Assembly (NCBI RefSeq): GCF_014529535.1
Contig: NW_023503373.1
Location: 3,596,001-3,660,000, forward strand
Length of the DNA stretch: 64,000 bases
Direction: 5' to 3'
Origin: Bradysia coprophila
Lineage: Eukaryota; Arthropoda; Insecta; Diptera; Sciaridae
In this document: in pieces, positions 37,327-47,249 of the stretch
Numbering within the stretch: position 1 is the first letter of the stretch
Layout of the letters: each line of letters opens with the position of its first letter
Program-made: the position numbers and the translations under genes
Notes under the pieces: generated by a model
The model's database searches: none
Told to the model about the DNA's origin: nothing
Seen by the model: the letters and a program-made list of their open reading frames with translations, nothing else

Positions 37327-37890
37327 TCGTAACAAGTGACGAAAAGTAGGACTTTCCTTTGCCTTTATTTCGAAAAACGTTGTATACAACTCTATGATAA
37401 ATACTTTTTTAGGCACACGATGTGTATTGTCACACTCGGCCTACGGCCTCGAGTGACAATCTACACATCTAGTGCCTAAAAAAGCATTTACCCCTCGGTT
37501 GTATAAATAACTATTTCTTAATGCATGCTAAAATGCGTTTTTAGCTAATAAAAGGTTTCCAGCTCGAGCCGGAGGTGAGTGCTGGAATCGAATTCGCTAA
37601 AAAAGCCTTTTAGTATATATAGCAACAACATTTTTCCTAAACGACGTTTAGGCACCAGATGTATATGTATAGTGCCTACGGCACGGCCTTGAGTAAGAAT
37701 ACATACCGTGCGCCTAAAAAATCATGTTTCGCAACAAGTGACGAAAAGTAGGAATTTCCGTTGCCTTTATTGCGTTGTAACTCGATGATAAATGTTGTTT
37801 TAGGCACACGAAGTGTATTTTCACACAATCTACTATACACATCTCGTGCCTAAAAAGGCATTTATCACTCGGTTGTATAAACAACTATAT
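37327..37890. repeat. Cluster of three related hairpins in a direct-repeat array
   Basis: Two direct copies (about 37327-37516 and 37729-37890) share AACAAGTGACGAAAAGTAGGA, then a hairpin whose arms are TTTTAGGCAC and GTGCCTAAAA, then CTCGGTTGTATAA. A third hairpin with the same arms (about 37650-37722) lies between them, next to a block shared with 15.4-15.6 kb. Stems hold paired GTGTATTGTCAC/GTGACAATCTACAC segments. No coding capacity is seen. Confidence 0.7.
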
Positions 37891-38229
37891 CACCGAGTTG
37901 AATACAACAAAGGTTTTATTTTTAGTCAATGAATTGAAATAGTAATTTTCGTATCTGATGTGGCCGGTATATTCTAGGCAATTTCGCGAGTTGTAGCCCG
38001 AACGAAGTGAGAACCTATAGAGATTCTGAAAGCTTTTGCGAACTTTTTCTAAGAACAACAAATAAATCAAAGAATATTAATCGAGCGCAAACCCTAGCAA
38101 TAAATACTTTATAAATACTTTCCAAGGTTCTGGAAGAACAGGTTAAGACTTTATCGAGTTGATCACGAAGGCGGTGGAAACAAAATTTCCTGTAGTCTAG
38201 TTGTGTTAGCTTGTTCTTGAGAAACTCAC

Positions 38230-38422
38230 GTTGAAGTTGATTGCGGCTTGTCAACTTTCGGCACCCTGGTCTTTACTTAAATCGTCGAGGAATGCCTCAA
38301 AATAAATTTCTAAAAATCCAAAACGGAATTCTAGATTTTTAGAAATTTATTTGAAGGCATTCCTCGACGATTTAAGTAAAGTCCAGGGTGCCGAAAGTTG
38401 ACAAGCCGCAATTAACTTCAAC
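38230..38422. mobile_element. 193-bp foldback element
   Basis: GTTGAAGTTGATTGCGGCTT at the left end pairs with AAGCCGCAATTAACTTCAAC at the right end. The arms run inward for some 90 bases, including CTTTCGGCACCCTGG and GTCGAGGAATGCC with their complements, leaving a very short loop. Only a few mismatches are seen. Confidence 0.75.
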
Positions 38423-38575
38423 TTTACAAAACAAAATTTGGTTTTCAAGTTGACTTTTCACACAATATGTAATGAGGCGTTTAACAAATTTCATTTCACA
38501 TGCCTTCGTGAGTGTTTTCACCTGTTCTTTCTGAACCTTGAATATTTGTTAATATTTGTTTCGTGTGAATCTTGT

Positions 38576-39117
38576 TTATCCGAGTTCTATTAACACACGA
38601 AAACGAGACTTTTTATCCCGAGTTATGTAATGGATTTTACATGCTGAGGGCGTCGAAAGACGCGCTTGAAACATGAATTTTTTCACATTATCTTCATATT
38701 TGACAAGCAGACATGGGTAACTTAGAGAAGAAAAGTGGAAAGTGTATTTTTCCAAGGCTGTATACATATACAAAAAATTCACCACATCATCAAGACGACG
38801 AGAATCATCAGAGTAGGTGAATTTTTGTATGAAATCGGCCATTTTATCATCAACTGTGGTGTGTAACCCGCGTATCTGTATCTGCGTGACCTCCCCAAAG
38901 TATACAGCCTTGTATTTTTCGAGGGTTGCCTTTATCCTTGTGCACGGTAAAGTGCACTTTACATCACTGCTCGTGACAGGGAAGATGCACTTACCGTCCA
39001 CAAACATAAAAAGATGAAAAGTAGAGTTTTCGTGTGAATTTTGTTGATCCGAGGCGAAGCCGATGTCAATAAGCGCGTTGGTCAGAAGAGAGTAGAATAA
39101 TGGTGTATATCTTCTTT
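38576..39117 (-). other. Open reading frame of unknown nature within a repeat
   Basis: The minus strand is open for about 180 codons (first ATG at 39007, 143 codons from there). I recognise no domain. The C-terminal part (FQARLSTPSACKIHYITRD) matches a frame at about 15600-15682 (FQSLLSTPLAWKIDYIIRD), so it belongs to a dispersed repeat. The region is bracketed by TTTCGTGTGAAT.TTGTT.ATCCGAG at about 38561 and 39026, in direct orientation. It may be a fragment of a transposon gene, a taxon-restricted gene, or chance. Confidence 0.35.
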
Positions 39118-39709
39118 ACTGCTCTAACCAACGCCTTCGTACATTTGTACCAATGCTTCGCTCCCCATGCCTAAACTATTTTTTAAAATTCTAAAAAAAG
39201 ATACGGGTTTAATATTCAAGCCATCCGGACCAGAAAAGCATCTCATTATCACAATATCCAACATTCCCCGGAATCAGAGCAGGACTATAAAGCATGTAAA
39301 AGTTCATAGAGTTTCCCTCTTGCATTTCAAGTGTGTTGTTCGAGGGTCACCCGAGAAAATGCGATTTCCAACTGTTTACCCCAGGAAAACACAACGTTTT
39401 TCACACCAAAATGCTTTTCGACTGTTTTGTTTTTCGATAATTTATTCACGTAATTCAAATATAGCGCCACGAAATCGTTGAATTGAGCCGTCACAAAAAC
39501 GGGAAAACGGGCGAAGCGCGGGGAAACAACGGCATAAGAACTAGAAAAATAAGAGGAGGGGATTAAATATTGACACCACTCAGTAGGGAATTCAGCGAAT
39601 TGAGTTTTCGCAGTATTTTTTTGCAACATTCGAAATTTTGTATTTATTCTGTTTTGTGGTTGAGTGGTTATGCTACAACAATAAAAACAGTTAAACTGAT
39701 CGGTAAATT
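39118..39709. promoter_or_regulatory. HPF1 upstream region
   Basis: Presumed promoter and 5' UTR of HPF1. Open frames at 39167-39481 (+) and 39327-39629 (-) have no recognised similarity. Confidence 0.35.
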
Positions 39710-41498
39710 ATGACTGACAACGGTAAAGTTAAATGCAAATACGGCAAAGATTGCTATCAAAAGAATCCGGCGCATCTATCGAAATTTACTCATCCAACAC
39801 CAGATGAATCCGATGATCAAGACAACAAACGAGGAGCCACTACGCCTCCGTTGAATGAAAATACGAAAAAGTTACGGACATCCCGTAGCCCGTCTGGACC
39901 TTCATACAATCTGAGATCTCCTCGCACCAATCCGAACAATGGTAATGAATTGAATTCATCTCGTTCGCCGGAGGCCAAAACTGAGCCCAAATCAAGGGCC
40001 ATGATAACTGGTAGGCCAAAAACGAACTCGGTTTCGGAAGGTCCAAGCCAAGAAAAGGATCTAGATTTTATCAATGACTGTTTTGACAAAGAAACACGGT
40101 TCTCGCAGCGAGCTGAATACAAGGAGTTGCTGAAAGATCCTCAACAGTTCATAAAGCATAAGTTCCTAATAGAGATGCCAGCCGACTTTTATTTGTTCTG
40201 GGATTTCTGTAAATCAAATGCCAAGAAAGATCAAAAACCGGAAAACATTTTTGCTAAATTTGGCTTAAAACTTGTTGGACCGTTCGATGTTCTTGCTGGT
40301 ACGTATTCTGCTTCACATTCAAACAGGCTCAATGCAGCACAACGAGGGACCACTAACATATTTTGTTATTTTTGTAGTAAAAAAATCGACTCAACCCCGT
40401 AAAGTGTTGTGTGCATTGAGGCTGTTTGCTCGCATTTAATTTGAATTTTTCACGCTCACGTATCTTTCTTCTCGAAACAATTAGGTAAATTCGATGACGC
40501 ACAAATGTACGAGCCAGGTGATTATATTCGGCATCATCGGTACTATTTCGATCCTCCAGAATTTAGCACAATTTTGTGCAAAGAGAAGTCGGGTGTTCAT
40601 TATGGGTATTGGCGAGATGTTCCTAAAGAAAACGAAAATTGTCTAGTCGCTCGAAACGATGTTGACAAAGGATGTGAGATCAGTTTTGTTGCCGATAATT
40701 TATTTTCGGCTGTAAAGTAAGTCAATCCGGTCCCAGTGAATGTGTTCAACATATAATTCGCGCAATGTCAACAGACATTTTTTAGATAAGGACGCCAATT
40801 TGACGCCGTTCAATAGAACAGCTGCTGGAGCCATGAAAACTGCGCTGGATGATTTCGCTAAAGAAAATAACGTTAAGCTGGACTCACTGTCAAGTAAGCT
40901 GAAGGCAAGAAATATGAAAGTTGTATCTAAAACATTTCACAAGGCTGGACTGGTTGTGCCTGTTGACAAGGAGACGGACATTGGTTATCGCAGCTTAATT
41001 GAAACGGACGGTAAGCAAAGAAACGCTCATTTTGTATTTTAATGGAGCATTGCGACGGGTATTCGTTTCATTCGTTTCAGCTAACATCAAGAAAATACTA
41101 AGCCTTTTGGATGATGATCCTGACAAGAACACTGTCCAGATGGTTATGGAAAAATTAGCCCCCTTGATTACAGCAGCCAGTATTGGTAAAAGAAAATATT
41201 CAGCCGGAACTTGTTCAATTCTAAATTTCCATTTTCCATTTGAAACACAGCCGTCGATGAATCGGACTTCGGCAATTCGATTGAACTGGGAATCGATCTA
41301 TTTTGCTATGGAGCTCCACAGCTGCATTCAACATTACTGCGGTTGCTGGTGAATGGTTACACCATGATTGACCGGCCACAATTCATTGCCATCATAAAGG
41401 TAAGTTTGACTAATGCCTCTTTGAAATTGATTTAAAATCATCGGTTTCAGGCGCACTTGGAGAATCGCGACCGGGGAACGTATTTGAGCATTTTATAG
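39710..41498 (+). CDS. HPF1: Histone PARylation factor 1 with N-terminal PBZ finger
   Basis: HPF1 completes the PARP1/2 active site so that serines, mainly on histones, are ADP-ribosylated at DNA breaks. Six exons: 39710-40298, 40485-40716, 40775-41010, 41081-41185, 41251-41399, 41451-41498; 452 residues. Residues 7-28 are a PBZ poly(ADP-ribose)-binding finger (CKYGKDCYQKNPAH..KFTHP). A disordered Ser/Pro/Lys linker leads to the HPF1 domain: MPADFYLFWDFCK, GLKLVGPFDVLAG, RYYFDPPEFSTIL, TFHKAGLVVPVDK, IELGIDLFCYG. The Asp-Glu of AVDESDFG aligns with the NDEC pair of human HPF1 that holds the catalytic Glu284. Vertebrate HPF1 lacks the finger; I recall the Drosophila homologue having it. Divergent neighbour of Rif1. 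Confidence 0.94.
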
Positions 41499-41886
41499 CA
41501 GAGATTTTGATGATAAACGTACAAGTCTCTCCTTATTCATTTTTCATTTTGTCGGATGGTTTGTGCTGAAATCATCTTGTTGTTTTATCGCATAAAGGAA
41601 TGGAAAAGTATTTATATCAGAGGACAGTCTCCGAAATTACAAAACCGAAGTACTCAATATATGAAATTACAATTACTAGGTTAACGTTAACTGGTTGAGT
41701 TTGTTTTCTTTCAATTTCCTGAATTAATTGAAGTTCGCTTGAAGTGACACAATGCAATGGGAAAAAAGTTCCAGCAAGGCCCCGTCATTAAATGTATCGA
41801 CACAGCCGACCCGTTAATCAAACCCAGCGACTCTCTTGACATTTTATTTAGCTCATATACGCGCACATCTACACAGACGTTTACAT
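41499..41886. other. Convergent intergenic region, HPF1 / DDX42
   Basis: 3' UTRs of two converging genes. The DDX42 poly(A) signal, AATAAA on the minus strand, is at 41843-41848, 39 bases past its stop. Confidence 0.5.
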
Positions 41887-44809
41887 TCAGTTCCAGCGAC
41901 TTTTTTTCGCCTTTTTGGGATCATCATATAAGCTGTGTGGAAGCTGAGGCTGGGCAGGACGATTTGTTGGTGCGCTTGGTACTGCAAACGGATTCCTACG
42001 TTCAGTCGATTGTGTTGTCGTTGGCAGAGGAACATTTTCTTCCCACTGGCGATCAGACGAAGCACGGAACTAATTAGTTTTTTTTTTTGGAAAGAGAGAG
42101 AGAGTATTAATGAACTGGAACTATGCGAAGCGGTTTGATCGACATACTTGTGATTGATATTGACTCTTGAAAGTATCACGCATAGCGTTAAAGCGGTTTG
42201 ATGTTGAGTCACTGTTCGACTTAGTAGTAGGTTCGTTTGATGAACTGTTTTTACTATTACTGCCAGACGCAGATGAAGTATTCGCACCGAATCCTGGTCG
42301 TTCCTTATACCCCAAACCAGCTCCACCGACTGCTATTGCTTTTCCTTTTCCGCTTTTAAACCGCGATTTTCTGAACCATGAACTCTGCATTGCCAGTTCT
42401 AACAGTGCTTCCGGAACCTGTTAATTGGTATGTAGTTAATGTTATCCCGACAAAAGTCAAAGGAGCCGCAACAATTTACCTCTTGATTTGCTCCTTCCAA
42501 ATTTCGGACCAAGTGACCAGCAAATTCCTTATCCTTCTCCACAACTAGTGTGTAAGCAGTGCCTTTCTCACCAGCACGTCCAGTACGTCCAATACGATGA
42601 GTGTGGGTATCAATATCTCTTGCGATGTCATAATTAACTACTGTTCTAATGTGCGGAATATCCAGGCCACGAGCAGCGACATCCGTAGCCACCATTATCG
42701 GCACCTCCTTTCGTTTGAATTTGGTTATGACTTTATTTCGGTCTGCTTGATCCATGTCACCTGGGAAATTTACCTTAACTTTATTAATATTCACAGTCCT
42801 CTTCGGGATTAGGGCAGGTGTCAATTGCACTCACCATGCAACAAGACCACATCATATTCTTTCAATGTCAAATTGTTGGCAACTTGTTCAGCTTCAGCTT
42901 TTTTTGTCACAAAAATGAGCACACTACCGACGGACAGTAGTTCAACCAATTTGCAGAGTAACCAGTTCCATTTGTGCATCGGATTGTTGAAGCACAGCAT
43001 ATGCTGAGTGATGTCTTCATTTGCTTCGCCCAAGTCACCTTGAACGATTTTTACTGGATCGGTCAGAACGTCACGGGCCAGTTTCTCGATTCTTTTCTTG
43101 AATGTAGCGCTAAAGAGTAGTGTTTGACGATCGGGTCGTATGTGATTGCATATGGAACGAACTTGCGGCTCTGGAAAGTTTGCAAGGAACATTCGGATGT
43201 TTGTTAATTATTAAAACTGAAAATGCAACTTACCGAAACCCATGTTAAACATTTTGTCAGCTTCGTCTAATACCAGATAGGTTACTCGAGTCAAATTTGT
43301 GGCTTTAATTTTCACCTAATTAAACAAACGAACAAATGAATCAACCAATACAAATGAATAAAAATCCGCAGTACCATGTCGATCATTCTTCCTGGCGTGG
43401 CAACGACGACTTCTCCTCCTTGTTCGAGTGCTTTGCTCTGCTCCCACTTACTACCACCGCCATAACAACACACCACATTTATGTTGTAGACCTTTCCGAA
43501 TTTTTTGGCTTCATTGTAGATTTGCAATGACAATTCTCTTGTCGGTGCCAGTATCAAAGCGATCGGACCATCGCCTGGCTGCAGTTCACGTTGGTCCATG
43601 ATGTGTACAAGCATTGGCCAAATGAACGCAGCTGTGAGACAACATTTTAGAGGAAACACATTGAATTGAAAAAGCAAAATTCTATTTACCCGTTTTGCCG
43701 CTGCCCGTTTTCGCAATACCAATAAGATCTCGACCGCTCATCGCACCTGGTATAGCTTGAGATTGAATGGATGTAGGCTGAGTGTATTCAGATTTTCTAA
43801 TTGCTTTGATTAAGGCATCATCGAAACCGAAATGTGCAAAACTTGTTACTGGTCGTGGTGGCACGGGTCCCGTTACTCTGATACCCAAGCGATGACGCAA
43901 GTCATCCACCTGACTTCGCGAGAGGTTTTGAATTTCCTCGTGCGGTGTATAAAAGTTCTTTTCGAATGGCTTGTAGCTGATTTCTGAATGATCGACGGGC
44001 GGCAGCGGGTCGATTTCTCGTTTTCTTGGTGGTGCGATCGGATTTCCATCTTCATCGTATTCGATTTCGTTATCCGAACCCTCGTCCACGACACCCGCAT
44101 TTGGATTCTCCTCCATGTATCTAAATTGATTTTTTTTTCTTTATTTTAAAAGACTCTGTTCACACAATATATCGACGACATATCTCACCTGTAGTAACTC
44201 TCTTCGTCATCCTCGTCATCAATGTCGCCTCGCACACCCTTTATCGTTTTCGTGTCTTGTACTGCATTCACCGGCTTAGTCTTTTCCTTCTCTAAATGCT
44301 TTTGCAGCCCTTGCATAAATGCATCCAATGGATCTTCCTCGTCTGAACTTTCCGACTGTTTCTTCTAGAAATTGGGTTAGGCAATTCGATTTTCAAGACA
44401 AAATGGTTAACTTTTACTTTGTATGATGGACTTCCCGGTGCTGGTTGGTAAGCCATATCCGGATCGTTGTTGTCGTCATCGTCATCATCGAAATATCTTC
44501 GAATAATAATCAACAGAGTTTACAAGCAGAACAAAAAGGTCTCAACATTCAAGCTTACTCGTCCTCTGTTTTCCCTTTCCGCTTTCCCAGTCCGTACTGT
44601 GAAGTATTCCCATAATCAGATGATAAAGCCTCCATGGAAGTGTAACCATGTTTAGTCAGTCCCGGTTGGTTGGTTTTCGAAGACGGGATGGGTCGATTAT
44701 TTAATGAGCTAGGTGGTGGTACTGCGGAATATCCTCGCGACTCCCCAGGCTTTTGCGGGGGCCTTTTTCCTGTATTAAATCCACCACCATAACCACTTCG
44801 GTAACTCAT
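41887..44809 (-). CDS. DDX42: DEAD-box RNA helicase DDX42
   Basis: Nuclear ATP-dependent RNA helicase associated with the U2 snRNP protein SF3B1. Ten exons from the ATG at 44809: 44559-44809, 44418-44496, 44189-44364, 43690-44120, 43375-43631, 43234-43315, 42835-43170, 42480-42760, 42148-42417, 41887-42069; 781 residues. The N-terminus is Gly-rich, then comes an acidic YFDDDDDDNNDPD run and the DDX42-specific ENPNAGVV, YDEDGNPIAPP and DPLPPVDHSEI. Helicase motifs: Q motif near FGFDDALIKAIRKSEYTQPT, AKTGSGKT, PTREL, ATPGR, LDEAD, SATF, VATDVAARGLD, HRIGRTGRAGEKG. The C-terminus ends KKSRWN, like KKKSRWDS of human DDX42. It is shorter than the human protein because the RGG/His-rich tail is reduced. 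Divergent from the ABHD gene with a 379-base gap. Confidence 0.95.
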
Positions 44810-45188
44810 GTTGGAACGATACTTTTCGACTTCTTTTCGATGTGGGAATGTCGATTAATGTTATAGGAAAAAAATGAAGCTACGCGAACTCATCTACATA
44901 AAACACAATCTGTCAAAACACTCTTCCAATCGCCACACTGGTTGTCATTCTTTCAGGCAACATTTTTGACATATGCCACCATGACACTTGCACACATACA
45001 CACCAGATGTTTCCATGTGTTCTTTGATAACAAACAAAATGTTAGAGATGTTAGACTACGGTATGGCCAATATAGTATAGTTACGTCATCCTCCAATTAC
45101 CCACAAAAATGTCAACTCATTCTACCTAACAGTTTCCTTTTGATTGTTGAAGTTGAAATAAATTTGAGTTAAAAAAAAGTTGTCCATT
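44810..45188. promoter_or_regulatory. Shared upstream region, DDX42 (-) / ABHD (+)
   Basis: 379 bases between divergent start codons, so a compact bidirectional promoter is likely. No TATA box was recognised. Confidence 0.4.
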
Positions 45189-46514
45189 ATGAACGAAGGG
45201 GCATTGGTAAAAGAGAAGCGCAGGTATAGTTATTGATATCATTAGAAAGTAATCAAATTTGATAAATAAAGTTCGATGATGAAATATCTGGCCTTTGTTG
45301 TGGCCTTTTTCGGAATAACTTGTTATTACAACGAATCATTTGGTTTTGTTAGCTGCCTGTTCTCTGACTATCTGAAGTGGAATGGTCACTCTTCGGTAGC
45401 CTTGGAACAATCCGAAACAACAATATTGTCAAGTATGTCACAATGGGACTTGGCAATGAGACCCAGAATTTGTGTTACCACAGCACTGCTTCTAGCAGAA
45501 CTAATTTCACTAACTTTTCAGATGTCAAAGTACCATTCAACAGATTCGCGGTGTCGCTGGGAGAGTGTGTTGGAACCCATGACCACATTTGGACAATGTC
45601 GTTGAATACAGATAGCAACAACGTTCCAATTGTTATGCTGCATGGTTTTGCTGCTGGTATGTTGAACATGAAACACAAAATTGAAGAATTTTTTCTACTA
45701 AAACTGTCGTCTTACAGGCATCGCCTTTTGGCTCATGAATTTGGAGGACATTTCCGAAGATCGACCACTGTATTCAATAGATTTATTAGGATTCGGTAGA
45801 AGTTCTCGGCCAAATTTCTCAACTGACGCAGAAACAGTAGAACAGCAATTTGTCGATTCGATAGAAAAGTGGCGAGAGGCAATGAAAATTGATTCGATGA
45901 TACTGTTGGGTCACAGTTTCGGTGGATTTCTTGCCACTTCGTATGCTATGAAGTATCCCGATCGAATTGAACATTTAATTCTGGCCGATCCCTGGGGCTT
46001 CACAGAAGCTAGGGATATGAGTGCTGAGCCACTGTGGCGACGATCACTAGTGAAAGTTTTTCAAAGAATGGCCCCATTAGCAATAATTAGAGCCGCCGGA
46101 CCCTACGGCGAGTGGTTGGTCAAGAAAGCGCGTAAGGACATTCTGCGGAAATACGAACAGGCTGTAGAAGATGAAAATGTCATTGCTCAGTACATACATC
46201 AATGTAACAGTGCACATCCGTCTGGCGAAGAGGCATTCCGTAGTCTACTCGACAAGGGTCCATGGGCTAAGCATCCAATGGGCGAAAGAGTGTTGGCTGG
46301 AATGAGCGATACACTTCCAATTACATTTCTGTACGGCGAGAAATCGTGGATGGACAATAAATACGGTGAAATTATAAAAAATGCACGACCGAATAGCTAC
46401 ACAAAAATCGTAATAATACCATTCGCCGGTCATCACGTCTATTCCGATAATGCCTTAGATTTCAACCAGTCGGTGAATGAAGCTTGTAAAATTTTGAAAA
46501 CGAAACCGTCTTAG
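45189..46514 (+). CDS. ABHD4/ABHD5-family alpha/beta hydrolase (Drosophila pummelig-like)
   Basis: Lipid-metabolism hydrolase of the CGI-58 branch. Preferred model, four exons: 45189-45223, 45353-45432, 45522-45656, 45718-46514; 348 residues. The nucleophile elbow is GHSFGG (about residue 148): Ser is present, as in ABHD4 and pummelig, whereas mammalian ABHD5 has Asn. The HHVYSD motif (about residue 322), the HX4D box of the branch, supplies the catalytic His. Other matches: LLGFGRSSRP, HLILADPWGF, YIHQCN, HPSGE.AF, ITFLYG..SWMD.

An alternative start at 45276 reads straight into exon 2 and would add a hydrophobic leader. The four-exon start is preferred because the family is cytosolic and both splice sites keep the frame. 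Poly(A) signal at 46807-46812. Confidence 0.88.
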
Positions 46515-46966
46515 TGAAGTGGATCGTCACTTGGAATGGTTTGTGGAGTGTTTTTTTTTTGTAAGGGAACAAATTATGGTCTTCAGTATTATTGAGCACA
46601 ACTTTGCCGGATTTGTGATATTTCCTCAATTTTTATCGTCACAACGAAAAAATGTATTCTAAGCTTTAATTACAAGTAATTTTTCTCTCCGTCATGCCGT
46701 TGAATAGTTAGAAGTTGCAATTATCTCGTTAAAAACGTAATTTTGTAATTCAAATTTTTGTAAATTTTCTGTCCATTGTGGTGGGTTTGTTTGTTATTTC
46801 CTGAAGAATAAAATAAATTTATCGTTTTAGCGAAACAGCCATCGTACATTTTGAAAATTCTTTGCCTTCCTTCGAATCTGAATTTCAGTTGGAGCTTAAC
46901 GTTAAGCAGAAGTTTCCATTGATTCCGTAGCTCTCCAAATAGAAAAATGTATCAGGAAGTTGTTTC
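46515..46966. other. ABHD 3' UTR and spacer
   Basis: Contains the AATAAA at 46807-46812 and nothing else recognised. Confidence 0.4.
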
Positions 46967-47088
46967 TACAATCGCTAAACTGAACTGGTGTGCATACGTT
47001 ATTTTGCACCAGCTGGTCACATACAATTCCAAATGGGACCAGCTGGTGCAAAATAACGTATGCACTCCAGTTCGCTTTAGCGATTGTA
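46967..47088. mobile_element. 122-bp foldback MITE with TA ends
   Basis: TACAATCGCTAAACTGAACT at the left end pairs with the right-end complement of TTCGCTTTAGCGATTGTA. The inner arms ACGTTATTTTGCACCAGCTGG and complement are perfect. The ends are TA, consistent with Tc1/mariner-type insertion, but TA is too short to prove a target duplication. Confidence 0.7.
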
Positions 47089-47249
47089 TGATATTTTTTA
47101 GCGAAATCATTTGGTTTTGAAAGTTTTAAATTGAAACGATATGTAGTGGACATGCCAGCTGCTAAAGGGTAATTTATCATTTCATTTGCAGAATTCAAAA
47201 GAAATTTCGTACTGAGTTTTCTTTAGCTTTTACGATTTAGATATAGTGT

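Noticed and set aside
37327-37890. Direct copies as ends of an LTR element
   Set aside because: The copies are about 160-190 bases, only about 400 bases apart, are themselves hairpins, and enclose no coding sequence.
37147-38422. CRISPR-like or phage-type array
   Set aside because: Repeats are few, unequal and palindromic over their whole length, and the genome is clearly that of an insect.
41853-42326. 157-codon minus-strand frame over the DDX42 3' end
   Set aside because: Another frame of the same strand as DDX42 exons 9 and 10; the spliced DDX42 frame with the KKSRWN ending explains the region.
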